This document shows, in pieces, positions 56,069-64,000 of a DNA stretch of 64,000 bases. The notes under the pieces are model-generated. The model had not been told where the DNA came from, ran no database searches, and saw nothing but the letters and a program-made list of their open reading frames with translations. Position 1 is the stretch's first letter. Each line of letters begins with the position of its first letter. Where the stretch lies: the NCBI RefSeq assembly GCF_018256155.1, contig NZ_JAERLY010000004.1, positions 186,001 to 250,000 on the forward strand, written 5' to 3'. A program made the translations under genes and the position numbers. The stretch is from Gluconobacter sp. Dm-62 (lineage in GTDB: Bacteria > Pseudomonadota > Alphaproteobacteria > Acetobacterales > Acetobacteraceae).

Positions 56069-56455
56069 TCAGTAACCGCGATACATGCCCGGATAGGCTG
56101 CAACCGGCGGCGGGCCGTAAACAACCTGCGGCGGAGGGGCATAAACGACCGGCGGCGGAGCATAAACAACCTGCGGAGGCGGCGGAGGGGCATAAGGCTG
56201 AGCCAGAAGCGCGCCGCCCACGGCTCCCAGAGCCAGACCTCCAAGAATTCCGCCCACAACAGCACCAGAGTGATTGCGGTAACCACCATGCCAGCCCCCG
56301 CGTGGGCCGCCATATCCATATCCCGGTCCGTAACCTGGGCCACGGCCACCATCATGCCAGTGAGCCTGTGCCTGTGGCACGAGCACATTCGGAACGATGG
56401 CAGAGCCGATCAGCAGGGGAGCGGCCATAAGAACTGCACGTGTGATGCGACGCAT
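56069..56455 (-). CDS. Exported Gly/Pro/Tyr-rich protein
   Basis: A 128-residue protein. ATG 56455 begins a signal peptide (RAVLMAAPLLIGSAIV, with QAQA/HWHD as the likely cleavage point). A Gly/Tyr-rich segment (GPGYGPGYGYGGPRGG), a glycine-zipper-like stretch (VVGGILGGLALGAVGGAL) and a proline/valine/tyrosine repeat (YAPPPVVYAPPP) follow. The glycine zipper suggests a membrane-associated outer-envelope protein. The frame is open to 56560, but only the ATG 56455 gives a signal peptide. Confidence 0.75.
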   Translation of the reverse strand: MRRITRAVLMAAPLLIGSAIVPNVLVPQAQAHWHDGGRGPGYGPGYGYGGPRGGWHGGYRNHSGAVVGGILGGLALGAVGGALLAQPYAPPPPPQVVYAPPPVVYAPPPQVVYGPPPVAAYPGMYRGY

Positions 56456-56618
56456 GGCATCTTTCTCCTCAAAACACGTGGATCGGAAGCTCCGTGAAGG
56501 AGAACTCTTCCGTCCATGAGAAAGATCATGCCCGCTGAAAATGGCAGCAAGAGGCGCCAATCATGGCAGAAGCCGGACGAATTGTAACAGCTGTCTGCCC
56601 AAGCCGGGACCGTCAGTT

Positions 56619-57227
56619 TCAGTGCGACGGATCGGCCCGGTGATAGCCTGGCGGCGGATCGAAAATCTCGACAGGCTGCGGAGCACGGCTGACGGACACC
56701 GCTTCAACGACCGGCTTTCCATCATGAACCGCGCCCAGCATCAGCCCGTCATCCGTGTAACAGAACGTGGTCGGATGACGATCGCTATCCGCACTTTCCC
56801 AGATCGTGCAGGCTTCTCCCGCAATCCGCCCCTGCCCGAGCCTGCGCCACAATCCGGCGGCTGGCGTCCCTGGCGTCGCGAAACTCCCGCCCGGCGCAGA
56901 CGTAACGGTCACAGTGCGATTCGTGCTGTCCAGCACCATCAGGGTATGGGTGCGGTAATCTGTCAGCATGATCGTTGCCGAACCTTCCGTCGCAACCCGC
57001 TGTCGCCACAACGCGGACGTCCAGCGCATACGCTGGTGCAGATGCTGTCCGGAGGGGCCGGTCAGGAGGTAATCGATATCCGCGTCATGCAACGGCGTGA
57101 CGAGAGGCGCCTCGACCGGCTGCTGAACAGGCATCGAAGGCACATCGGCCTTCGCTGAAACCCCACAGCCCATCACCATCAGCAGGCAGATTATTCCCCC
57201 CGTGCCGTACAGCGAGCGCATTTTCAC
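56619..57227 (-). CDS. Secreted or lipoprotein paralogue B (unknown function)
   Basis: A 202-residue precursor with an N-terminal hydrophobic segment ending VMGC, a possible lipobox. The mature protein shows C-x2-W, then 12 residues, then CYTDDGLMLG, a Cys/TDDG pattern shared with its upstream neighbour, and PPPGYH near the C-terminus. It resembles LolA/LolB-like or DUF4412-type envelope proteins in size and repeat of short beta strands, but I cannot assign it. The start overlaps the upstream gene's stop by four bases. Confidence 0.68.
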   Translation of the reverse strand: MKMRSLYGTGGIICLLMVMGCGVSAKADVPSMPVQQPVEAPLVTPLHDADIDYLLTGPSGQHLHQRMRWTSALWRQRVATEGSATIMLTDYRTHTLMVLDSTNRTVTVTSAPGGSFATPGTPAAGLWRRLGQGRIAGEACTIWESADSDRHPTTFCYTDDGLMLGAVHDGKPVVEAVSVSRAPQPVEIFDPPPGYHRADPSH

Positions 57228-58144
57228 TTCCGGTTTCCCTCAGCAGGGCCACTCGGCGGCTGATCCGGGGCAGACACCGATCCGTCCCCCGAAGAATCGT
57301 TAGGAACCGACGGCTGCGTCGTATCCGGCTGAGCGGGTTGCCCCGGCAAGGGAGCTGCGGAACCGGGCGTCGTCGTGGCTGGAGCAGGAGTGTCCCTGTC
57401 CCCAATCACGGGAGTGTCGGAATCCGAGGTATCGGGAGCCTGCGGCTCGGGCGTCGTCGTCTTCGTATCGTTCCCTGGAGCTTCCGGCACGGGAGATGGC
57501 GTTGCACTTCCCGCTTCGCTCTGATGGGCGGGACGCGCTTTGGGTTCCAGCACATGGAATCCCGCCGGAGGCTCGAACGTGGACGCTGGAATATCCTGAT
57601 AAGAAACCGACAGTGCCTTGATGGAGCCTTCGACCCCGTCTGCATCCACGCCATTTTCATCCAGGATAACGCCATCATCCGTCACGCAGGCACTGGCCTT
57701 GCCGTGACTGCTCAGAATGGTCCAGCGTCCACACGCCACACCCGCCACGGTTTCATGACCGGCGGGCGTATATTGCATATCCAGATCGAGCATGAACGGA
57801 TTGTGCAGGCCGTGGCTGGGATGAAGTCGCGTATAGACCTGCTGCTTCATCATCACGAGCGTAACCTGCTGGGCAGGGCGATCAAGAATCGTCACACCAT
57901 TGCCATCCTGCGAATCGATCCGCAGCAGATCGCCCGCCCCCGAAAACGCGACCTTGACGGTACTGGTGCCACCTTTGGCCGCACTGGACGGAGCGGTCAG
58001 CTCATAGACAACCGTAACATCCCGCGTAGGCGTCAGGCGGGGATGATCGTCCGCACAGGCGGGGTTCGCCAGATACAACCCTGCCGCCAGCAGCCCGAGC
58101 GGTGCAGCACAGAGAAATACGGGGCGGAGGGCGAAAACAGTCAT
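57224..58144 (-). CDS. Secreted paralogue A with Pro/Thr/Ser-rich tail (unknown function)
   Basis: A 306-residue precursor with a signal peptide (LGLLAAGLYLANPACA). A globular domain to about residue 190 contains the shared C-x2-W-x11-C-x-TDDG and PPAGFH motifs. A low-complexity tail rich in Pro, Thr, Ser and Asp follows to the end. The tail is absent from paralogue B. Both are probably periplasmic or surface proteins. ATGA overlaps join it to aat on one side and paralogue B on the other. Confidence 0.68.
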   Translation of the reverse strand: MTVFALRPVFLCAAPLGLLAAGLYLANPACADDHPRLTPTRDVTVVYELTAPSSAAKGGTSTVKVAFSGAGDLLRIDSQDGNGVTILDRPAQQVTLVMMKQQVYTRLHPSHGLHNPFMLDLDMQYTPAGHETVAGVACGRWTILSSHGKASACVTDDGVILDENGVDADGVEGSIKALSVSYQDIPASTFEPPAGFHVLEPKARPAHQSEAGSATPSPVPEAPGNDTKTTTPEPQAPDTSDSDTPVIGDRDTPAPATTTPGSAAPLPGQPAQPDTTQPSVPNDSSGDGSVSAPDQPPSGPAEGNRK

Positions 58145-58839
58145 GGCGGATCTCCGGCAGGCGCGCGCCCAGATATTGCGCGCAGGGACGCAATGGACTC
58201 ATGCAGGGCCTGAAGGCTGAAATCGTCAGGCCAGACCGCACGCACGGTCAGCGCCTGATGAAGCAGGGACTGATACTCAACCGCCGGAATACCAATACCG
58301 CCGAGCCCCGTCAGATGGGGCGTGGTGTATTGCGTATCCAGCAGCGCGTACCGCCCCTTGCGCAACCCTGCAACAAGATGAACCAGAGCCACCTTAGAAG
58401 CATCGCGCTCGCGCGAAAACATGCTCTCGCCGAAAAAAGCCCCGCGCAGGGACACCCCATAAAGGCCACCCACCAGCTTTTCGCCGTCCCACACCTCGAT
58501 GGAATGCGCATTCCCCTGTCGGTACAGGGCACCGTAGAGACTGCGGATCCGTTCGCTGATCCACGTCGTCTCCCGCCCCGGTGCAGGCTCTGCACAGGCC
58601 AGCATGACATCGTCGAAAGCCCGGTCCGCCGTGACCGTCATTTTACCTGACAGAACCAGTCGCATGAGCTTTTTTGGAACATGCATCCCGTTGAGCGGCA
58701 TAACCCCGCGCTCTTCAGGCAGATACCACGTCAGTTCCGTGCTCTCTGCATCCGGCGCCATGGGAAAAATCCCCGCGGCATAGGCCTGAAGCAGAAGCTC
58801 CGGTGTTATCTCGTCCATGATGGCAGTGTCTTTACTCAT
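58141..58839 (-). CDS. aat: Leucyl/phenylalanyl-tRNA-protein transferase
   Basis: It adds Leu or Phe from tRNA to N-terminal Arg or Lys of proteins, marking them for ClpS/ClpAP (N-end rule). Motifs are ITPELLLQAYAAGIFPMA, RGVMPLNGMHVPKKL, TWISERIRSLYGALYRQGNAHSIEVWD (shown in part), and LVGGLYGVSLRGAFFGESMFS. The start is unclear: ATG 58839 (MSKDTAIM) is given; 58818 (MDEITPEL) fits family length and 58890 is also in frame. It starts a three-gene overlapping set with the two secreted paralogues. Confidence 0.9.
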   Translation of the reverse strand: MSKDTAIMDEITPELLLQAYAAGIFPMAPDAESTELTWYLPEERGVMPLNGMHVPKKLMRLVLSGKMTVTADRAFDDVMLACAEPAPGRETTWISERIRSLYGALYRQGNAHSIEVWDGEKLVGGLYGVSLRGAFFGESMFSRERDASKVALVHLVAGLRKGRYALLDTQYTTPHLTGLGGIGIPAVEYQSLLHQALTVRAVWPDDFSLQALHESIASLRAISGRAPAGDPP

Positions 58840-58923
58840 ATCCTGGTCCGGAGCATTGCGGGAAAGCATGGCCGCAACAATGGCAGGCATGATAAGGATG
58901 ACCCACCGTCAGGGAGACCGCCA

Positions 58924-59127
58924 GTGCCGCTTGCTTTCATTTATGCCATCATTCTCGTCATTCTCGGCGCACTGCGTCTTGTAATGCCCCAGGCTCACGG
59001 GCTGCTGCTGGTACTGGCCGAGATCAGTGCAACCTGCCTTGTCATCTCCGCCCTCGTGGACCTGTGGATGATGCGTGAAGGCGTGGAACCCCCGTCCATG
59101 ACCGAGGCGTCCTTTACAGCAGACTGA
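58924..59127 (+). CDS. Small two-helix membrane protein (67 aa)
   Basis: GTG at 58924, with AGGGAGA about 7 bases upstream, opens a 67-codon frame. It carries two hydrophobic helices: LAFIYAIILVILGAL and GLLLVLAEISATCLVISAL, with a short loop at MPQAH. The C-terminal tail is acidic. No family is recognised. The frame is open much farther upstream (to 58681), but the upstream part opposes aat. It overlaps the 3' end of the convergent MAPEG gene by 14 bases. Confidence 0.55.
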   Translation: MPLAFIYAIILVILGALRLVMPQAHGLLLVLAEISATCLVISALVDLWMMREGVEPPSMTEASFTAD

Positions 59128-59503
59128 TCAGCACCAGTAAAAGCCCGGCCATCGACACGCCCCAGATCAGACTGCGTACCGGTCCCCAGCCAAAGGCATA
59201 GGCCGGCACATATAATGCCCGTGCCAGAAAATAGATCCCGGCACCCCAGCCCGTCAGCGGGCTGTAACGACCTGCGACCCAGGCCAGCAGGACCGCCCCG
59301 ATGAAAATCGGCAGCGTCTCCATCAGATTGGCCTGCGCGCGCTTCAGCCGCGCGGCCATCCCTGTATAGCGGGGCGGCTCACCGTCGCGGTTGCTGCTCG
59401 CCCATTGCAGACCATCCTGCTGACGGCACGCGGCGGCGGTCAGGAAAAGCTGGACGACCGCCAGCACCAGTGTCCATCCAAGCCAGACAAGATCGATCGG
59501 CAT
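59114..59503 (-). CDS. MAPEG-family membrane protein
   Basis: A 129-residue integral membrane protein with about four hydrophobic helices. The MAPEG signature is GMAARLKRAQANLMETLPIF, with RALYVPAYAFG after it. Eukaryotic relatives are glutathione transferases or leukotriene synthases; bacterial members are mostly uncharacterised. It follows the EcsC gene by 27 bases on the same strand. Confidence 0.87.
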   Translation of the reverse strand: MPIDLVWLGWTLVLAVVQLFLTAAACRQQDGLQWASSNRDGEPPRYTGMAARLKRAQANLMETLPIFIGAVLLAWVAGRYSPLTGWGAGIYFLARALYVPAYAFGWGPVRSLIWGVSMAGLLLVLISLL

Positions 59504-59530
59504 GGGCTTTTCCCCGGAAAATCCTGAAAA

Positions 59531-60373
59531 TCAGGAAAATGTTTCAGATGTGCCCGCTCCCCCTGCACGCAGGTCGGCGGCGGCTTCCTTAACGGCCAGC
59601 CCATGCGTGCGTTCCAGACGGCGGATCGTGAAATGCGCCCGCGCCAGCGCCCGGTAATGCGCCAGGAACGCCGCATTGAGCGACGCCCCACACAGCGCGC
59701 CTGCCACCGGCACCATCTGCAATGCGAATTTGCGCGACAGGCCGATCCCGTAATGCGACGCCACTTCCGCCATCAGCATCACGATAGGCCGACCGCGCAG
59801 CAGCGCACGCGCTGAGAAAAACCCAAGTTCACTCTCATCATCGGTCTGACGCGCCGGAAAGCTGCGGAGGGCAAAAACTTCGAGACAGGCCCGGCGCGTG
59901 TCTTCGTCGCGCAGATCCTCGCCTTCCTCGCGGGCAATACGGGCAATCTCACGCATGATGGTCAGTGTCGTGAAACCAACATCCGGCGCCAGACCAAAGA
60001 TTCCTCCAAAACCACCCAGCGCGCCAGAAACGGCGACAGCGGCCTGCCCCATATTCTCGCGCCAGGGATCACGGACGGGGGCCGGCGCGTCATTATCGAT
60101 CCCCAGAACGGCAACGCGGAAAGCACGCTCAATGGCGATTTCCGCCGTCTTGTGGAACTTCTCCTGCACCGACGGCGCCAGCCCCAGACCCTGCATACCG
60201 AGTCGCGTGGCCTGTCCGACGGCGCCGCCCATCAGGTCTGCAAGACGCACGAGGACCCCGCGGCCCTGCTCCACCTTTTCGAGAACCGACTGAAGCTGGG
60301 CCAGGGAATCCCCGTCCAGCGCCATCGAGGCGAATTCGCTGGTTGGAAGCTGCGTGTCATTCACTGCGGTCAT
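59531..60373 (-). CDS. EcsC-family protein
   Basis: A 280-residue protein of the EcsC family. It has VRLADLMGGAVGQATRLGMQGL, GGFGGIFGLAPDVGFTTLTIMREIARIA, and ARALLRGRPIVMLMAEVASHYGIGLSRKFA. Glycine-rich hydrophobic stretches suggest membrane association. In Bacillus EcsC is encoded with an ABC transporter; no EcsAB genes are next to it here. ATG 60373 is preferred because AGGAG is 11 bases upstream; TTG 60382 lies too close to it. Confidence 0.82.
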   Translation of the reverse strand: MTAVNDTQLPTSEFASMALDGDSLAQLQSVLEKVEQGRGVLVRLADLMGGAVGQATRLGMQGLGLAPSVQEKFHKTAEIAIERAFRVAVLGIDNDAPAPVRDPWRENMGQAAVAVSGALGGFGGIFGLAPDVGFTTLTIMREIARIAREEGEDLRDEDTRRACLEVFALRSFPARQTDDESELGFFSARALLRGRPIVMLMAEVASHYGIGLSRKFALQMVPVAGALCGASLNAAFLAHYRALARAHFTIRRLERTHGLAVKEAAADLRAGGAGTSETFS

Positions 60374-60514
60374 GACGATCAAAACTCCTGTTCGTAAGAC
60401 CCGAAACCGTTTACCGGATAGCAGGTTTCATATCCTAATATGACGCCATCATGGGGATATCGGCTCCGTGAGGCTACCCGGGAGACCACCGTCGGGGTGA
60501 GGAGAATTACACCA

Positions 60515-61033
60515 ATGACCGCATTATCGCGCTGGATCCTGTCTGCTCCACTGGCAGTCGGCCTCCTCGTTCCGGCCGGTTTTCCGGCATTTGCCGCTCC
60601 CGGACACACCAATCATCATGCCGCGCATGGCACGGCCAATCTGCCGCAGATGGGCCCGACATCCGGCCAGATCGTCGGCGCACCGGCCAAGCCGCTAACT
60701 CCTGCACAACAGGCTGCCCTGCCCGACGAAGGCGCCCCGCCCCCACCGCACGGCTATACGGAAGTAGAAGACTCGGAAGCAGCTCTCGCCAGCTACAGCG
60801 ACCGTGTCCGCACCCATCTTCCGGTTGGCATGCCGGGCACGAACGCCCAGCAGAAGACCAACGGCACCAACAACCTGCCGTCCCATTTCACGCTGTTCGG
60901 CATGCCAGTGAAGTTCAACGCCCCGGTCCAGTCACCCTATGAAGACGAAGACTCCCCGACGAGCTATGCTGGCCATCCGGTCAATGGCCAGACGAACATG
61001 CTCGTAAACGGCGACTCCTCCGCCATTCACTAA
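60515..61033 (+). CDS. Exported protein of unknown function
   Basis: A 172-residue precursor with the signal peptide WILSAPLAVGLLVPAGFPAFA (shown in part), cleaved near FAA/PG. The mature protein is rich in His, Asn, Pro and Gly and apparently disordered. The ATG at 60515 follows GAGGAGAA by about 8 bases, so the longer open frame from 60440 is not used. It is divergent from the EcsC gene, and the EVE-domain gene converges on its end. No family is recognised. Confidence 0.7.
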   Translation: MTALSRWILSAPLAVGLLVPAGFPAFAAPGHTNHHAAHGTANLPQMGPTSGQIVGAPAKPLTPAQQAALPDEGAPPPPHGYTEVEDSEAALASYSDRVRTHLPVGMPGTNAQQKTNGTNNLPSHFTLFGMPVKFNAPVQSPYEDEDSPTSYAGHPVNGQTNMLVNGDSSAIH

Positions 61034-61044
61034 GACGGCGTCTC

Positions 61045-61461
61045 TCAGGGACGCGTCCAGCCCCCGATCTGCGTCAGGTGACGGAACTCCGCCTCCGTCA
61101 CCGGCGCCACGGACAGTCTGGACTGTTTCAGCAGCGCCATTTCCGCCAGATCCGGATCAGCCTTGATGTCGGCCAGACTCACCGGACGGGCAAAAGCCCC
61201 CATTGCCTTTACATCCACACAGACCCAGCGCGGATCTTCCGCTGTAGGGTCCGGATAGGCCTCCCGCACCACTTCAACCACGCCAACGATGCGTTTTTCG
61301 CTGACGGAATGGTAGAAAAACGCCAGATCGCCGTTTTTCATGGCCGAGAGGTTGTTGCGCGCCTGATAGTTGCGCACTCCCGTCCACGGCTCGACGCCAT
61401 TATGGACCTGCTGTGCCCACGAAAACGCCTCGGGTTCCGATTTCACCAGCCAGAAAGCCAC
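61045..61461 (-). CDS. EVE-domain protein
   Basis: A 138-residue cytoplasmic protein of the EVE/PUA-like fold (thymocyte nuclear protein 1 type). It begins MAFWLVKSEPEAFSW, with WTGVRNYQARNNLSAMKNGD, LAFFYHS and VGVVEVVREAYPD making the modified-base-binding pocket. EVE domains bind modified cytosine or RNA bases; the physiological ligand here is not known. It is convergent with the exported gene and divergent from ccmC. Confidence 0.9.
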   Translation of the reverse strand: MAFWLVKSEPEAFSWAQQVHNGVEPWTGVRNYQARNNLSAMKNGDLAFFYHSVSEKRIVGVVEVVREAYPDPTAEDPRWVCVDVKAMGAFARPVSLADIKADPDLAEMALLKQSRLSVAPVTEAEFRHLTQIGGWTRP

Positions 61462-61649
61462 GTTTCACTCCCGCCAAAAGGGCATTTATAGGGGCATTTG
61501 CCGCTCATTTCCGTGAAACGTGATAACAGTGATCGGAACAATGGGACAACGCGCCTCTTCCGAATATGATTGCTTCGGACTATTTCAATGGGGAACCTTT
61601 CGCGGGGAACCAATCGCCGCGTCGCCACTCTGCCGAGGTCCGTGTCCCA

Positions 61650-62411
61650 GTGCGCCCTACCCCCAACCTGCTCCATCGCTATGCCAATCCGGGGCAGTTC
61701 CTTCGTCTGGCGCGCGCACTGCTTCCCTGGCTGACCAGCGGCGCGATCCTGTTCCTGGCAGTCGGCGTCATCTGGGGCCTGTTCATCGCCCCGGCTGACT
61801 GGCAGCAGGGCGACACGGTACGCATCATGTATGTGCATGTCCCGATGGCCTGGCTGGCATCGTCCTGCTACCTCGGCCTGGCAACATGCGGCGTTCTCTC
61901 GCTGGTCTGGCGTCATCCGCTGGCGGATCTCGCCGCCATCGAGATCGGCCCGGTCGGCGCCTGCGCCGCTGCCCTGTGCCTGATCACGGGTTCGCTCTGG
62001 GGCGAGCCGATGTGGGGCACATGGTGGGTCTGGGATGCACGCCTGACCTCGATGCTGGTGCTGTTCTTCCTGTATCTGGGCCATATCGCCCTGATCCGCG
62101 CCTTCGATGAACCCGCCCGCGGCCAGCGCGCCGCCGCGATCCTCGCGCTTGCCGGCGTGATCGACCTGCCGATCATCAAGTTCAGCGTCCAGTGGTGGAA
62201 CACCCTGCACCAGCCCGACAGCATTACCCTGACCGGCGCGCCCACCATGTCCATGATGATGCTCTGGCCGCTGCTGATCTGCACGATCGGCTTCACACTC
62301 GGCGTCGCGGCCGTCATCTTCACCCGGCTCAGCGCCGCCATCCATGAAAGCCGCGCACGCCAGCTTCTGGCCCGTTCGCGCCTCGACCGCAGGGACAGCC
62401 ACGCAGCATGA
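61650..62411 (+). CDS. ccmC: Heme exporter protein CcmC
   Basis: A cytochrome c maturation membrane protein with six helices. The tryptophan-rich heme motif is WGTWWVWDARLTS, flanked by His residues (VHVPMAW) that ligand heme to hand over to CcmE. The GTG at 61650 gives 253 residues, close to the family's roughly 245; ATG 61566 gives 281, with a non-conserved Arg-rich leader. It is the first visible gene of the ccmCDEF operon and overlaps ccmD by ATGA. ccmA and ccmB are not seen here. Confidence 0.92.
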   Translation: MRPTPNLLHRYANPGQFLRLARALLPWLTSGAILFLAVGVIWGLFIAPADWQQGDTVRIMYVHVPMAWLASSCYLGLATCGVLSLVWRHPLADLAAIEIGPVGACAAALCLITGSLWGEPMWGTWWVWDARLTSMLVLFFLYLGHIALIRAFDEPARGQRAAAILALAGVIDLPIIKFSVQWWNTLHQPDSITLTGAPTMSMMMLWPLLICTIGFTLGVAAVIFTRLSAAIHESRARQLLARSRLDRRDSHAA

Positions 62412-62575
62412 TGCACCTCCCGAACCACTGGCCCTATATCGCGGCCTCCTATGCCCTGACGCTGGGCTGCTCTCTCGTCCTCGGTGTCGGCGCGGCCCTG
62501 CGCCTTCGGAAGTCCAAGGCTCGTCTGGCTGCCGTTGAAGGCCATGCCCGCCGTCGCGAAAGTTCTGCCCCATGA
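62408..62575 (+). CDS. ccmD: Heme exporter protein CcmD
   Basis: A 55-residue protein with one transmembrane helix (YALTLGCSLVLGVGAALRL) and a basic Arg-rich tail, typical of CcmD, which tethers CcmABC to CcmE. It starts MMHLPNHWPY. It overlaps ccmC at its ATG (ATGA) and ccmE at its stop (ATGA), and these overlaps support the assignment. It is too short for most ORF calling. Confidence 0.85.
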   Translation: MMHLPNHWPYIAASYALTLGCSLVLGVGAALRLRKSKARLAAVEGHARRRESSAP

Positions 62576-63075
62576 CCCGCAAGACCCGTCGCCTCTGGAT
62601 CGTCATCGCCTGTCTGGCCTGTGTCGGCTCCGCCGCCGCCCTGACTTTGCGTGCGTTCTCGTCCAACATCGTCTTCTTCATGGCACCATCGCAGGTGAAA
62701 GCCAGTCCGCCGTCGCCTGACCGCCCCATCCGCCTCGGCGGCATGGTCATGGCTGGCAGCCTGCACCGCATCAACGAAAACGGCACCCCCGTGAACGCCT
62801 TTCAGGTGACGGACGGACAGGCCGCGGTCGAGGTCCATTACACCGGCATCCTCCCCGACCTGTTCCGCGAAGGACAGAGCGTCGTCGCCCTCGGCACCGT
62901 TCAGAAGGATGGCGGCTTCACGGCCAGCGAAGTCCTCGCCAAGCATGACGAGACCTACATGCCCAAGGAAGTCGCGGACGAACTCAAGCGCACCGGCAAG
63001 TGGGACCCGCGCTTCGGCAAGGCTCCGGACGCATCAAGCTGGGACACCATGACCGCAAAGAAAGCAGGGGGCTGA
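62572..63075 (+). CDS. ccmE: Cytochrome c-type biogenesis heme chaperone CcmE
   Basis: A membrane-anchored periplasmic heme chaperone, 167 residues. It has an N-terminal helix (RLWIVIACLACVGSAAALTL), an OB-fold, and the covalent heme-binding His125 in VLAKHDETYMP, with Tyr129 nearby. It passes heme from CcmC to CcmF. The ATG overlaps ccmD by four bases, and ccmF begins 7 bases after its stop. Confidence 0.95.
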   Translation: MTRKTRRLWIVIACLACVGSAAALTLRAFSSNIVFFMAPSQVKASPPSPDRPIRLGGMVMAGSLHRINENGTPVNAFQVTDGQAAVEVHYTGILPDLFREGQSVVALGTVQKDGGFTASEVLAKHDETYMPKEVADELKRTGKWDPRFGKAPDASSWDTMTAKKAGG

Positions 63076-63082
63076 TCGCCTG

Positions 63083-64000
63083 ATGTTCGGACCTGAACAG
63101 GGCCATTTCGCCCTGGCCCTCGCCTGCGTGCTCGCCCTCGTGCAGTTCGCTGTCCCGCTCTGGGGCGCCAGCCGCCGCGATGCCCGTCTCGTGGGGCTCG
63201 CACCCTATCTGGCCGTTTCGCAGCTTATTGCGCTGGGCTACTCGTTCCTGTGCCTCATCATGTGCGCCGTGGGCGACGATTTCTCGGTCCAGAACGTCGC
63301 GGCGAACTCCGCTGTCTCCAAGCCGCTCCTGTATAAAATCACGGGCGTCTGGGGAAACCATGAAGGCTCGGTTCTGCTCTGGACACTGATCCTCGCAGCC
63401 TGCGGTGGTGCGGTTTCGCTGTTTGGCCGCAACCTGCCAGACATCCTGCGCGGGCGCGTTCTGGCCATTCTCGGCGGCGTTTCCGCCGGGTTCCAGATGT
63501 TCTGCCTCCTGACTTCCGATCCGTTCGAGCGGGTTTTCCCCGCCCCCATGGACGGTCAGGGCATGAACCCGCTCCTTCAGGACCCGGGCCTCGCCTTCCA
63601 TCCCCCCATTCTCTACACCGGCTATGTCGGTTTCGCCGTCCCCTTCGCCTTCGCCGTCGCCGCCCTGATCGAAGGCCGCGTCGATGCCGCATGGGGCCGC
63701 TGGGTCCGCCCCTGGGCCGTCGCGGCCTGGTGCTTCCTGACCTGCGGCATCGCGCTCGGCTCCTGGTGGTCCTATTATGTGCTGGGCTGGGGCGGTTACT
63801 GGTTCTGGGATCCGGTGGAAAACGCCTCCCTCATTCCCTGGCTGACGGGCACGGCCCTCGTGCATTCCGCCATCGTCGTGGAAAAGCGCGAAGGCCTGAA
63901 AATCTGGACGGTCCTGCTGGCCATCGCGACCTTCTCGTTCTCGCTGTCGGGTACGTTCCTCGTCCGCTCGGGCATCCTGAACTCGGTCCATGCCTTTGCC
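63083..64000 (+). CDS. ccmF: Heme lyase CcmF, N-terminal part (runs off right edge)
   Basis: The visible 306 codons begin MFGPEQGHFALALACVL and hold several membrane helices, the tryptophan-rich heme-handling motif GGYWFWDPVENASLIPWL, and HEGSVLLWTLIL. This is the start of CcmF, which ligates heme to apocytochrome c; the family is about 650 residues, so more than half lies beyond the window. No stop is seen before 64000. It closes the visible ccmCDEF order. Confidence 0.95.
   Translation, partial: MFGPEQGHFALALACVLALVQFAVPLWGASRRDARLVGLAPYLAVSQLIALGYSFLCLIMCAVGDDFSVQNVAANSAVSKPLLYKITGVWGNHEGSVLLWTLILAACGGAVSLFGRNLPDILRGRVLAILGGVSAGFQMFCLLTSDPFERVFPAPMDGQGMNPLLQDPGLAFHPPILYTGYVGFAVPFAFAVAALIEGRVDAAWGRWVRPWAVAAWCFLTCGIALGSWWSYYVLGWGGYWFWDPVENASLIPWLTGTALVHSAIVVEKREGLKIWTVLLAIATFSFSLSGTFLVRSGILNSVHAFA

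Overview
The window is a gene-dense, high-GC chromosomal segment of an acetic acid bacterium, most likely Gluconobacter (Acetobacteraceae, Alphaproteobacteria). This rests on gene content and protein character. There is a pentose-phosphate operon carrying a fused transaldolase/phosphoglucose isomerase and a short-form 6-phosphogluconate dehydrogenase, a type II NADH dehydrogenase, alphaproteobacterial CtrA, an ATP12-type F1 assembly factor, and a SAM-II riboswitch before metZ. I see no rRNA, prophage, insertion sequence, CRISPR array or defence island. Almost everything is core chromosome.

Layout. 1-9.8 kb: an incomplete LysR regulator gene at the left edge, then a minus-strand central-carbon operon read tkt, tal-pgi, gnd, HAD phosphatase, pgl, rpiA, gntK, UPF0178. 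A terminator-like hairpin lies between gnd and the HAD gene, and the last four metabolic genes overlap by ATGA. 9.9-16.3 kb: plus-strand metallo-hydrolase, ankyrin protein, hisC, a small coiled-coil gene, an M29 aminopeptidase and two unknown genes, with one minus-strand glycosyltransferase. 16.2-19.0 kb: fliI-fliJ diverging from ctrA. 19.0-37.0 kb: a long minus-strand run read secA, yebC, ruvC, ruvA, ruvB, ybgC, tolQ, tolR, tolA, tolB, a GH32 fructosidase gene, pal, cpoB, tilS, ftsH, glmM. 37.3-46.1 kb: plus-strand parvulin, argJ, ndh, a 2OG-Fe dioxygenase, a secreted unknown, a tRNA-Gly (minus), SAM-II riboswitch plus metZ, apaG, ispDF, and an LprI-like gene ending in a strong terminator. 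46.1-60.4 kb: mostly minus strand, with rarA-rluC-asmA-atp12 in an overlapping operon, a second large AsmA-like protein, bcp, a Gly/Pro-rich exported protein, aat followed by two coupled secreted paralogues, MAPEG and EcsC proteins. 60.5-64 kb: an exported small protein, an EVE-domain protein, and the cytochrome c maturation operon ccmC-ccmD-ccmE-ccmF, which runs off the right edge.

How the genes fit together. The first operon covers 6-phosphogluconolactone to ketose phosphates and gluconate entry. The Tol-Pal block plus two AsmA-like proteins serve the envelope, and ccm and ndh serve respiration.

The most unusual signals are four. The CtrA homologue has glutamate at position 51 in place of the phospho-accepting aspartate and serine in place of one Mg2+-binding acid, so its receiver looks permanently switched. 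The tolB-pal pair is split by a GH32 gene flanked by hairpins. The metZ leader shows a SAM-II aptamer together with mutually exclusive antiterminator and terminator pairings. Two secreted paralogues of unknown function are translationally coupled to aat.
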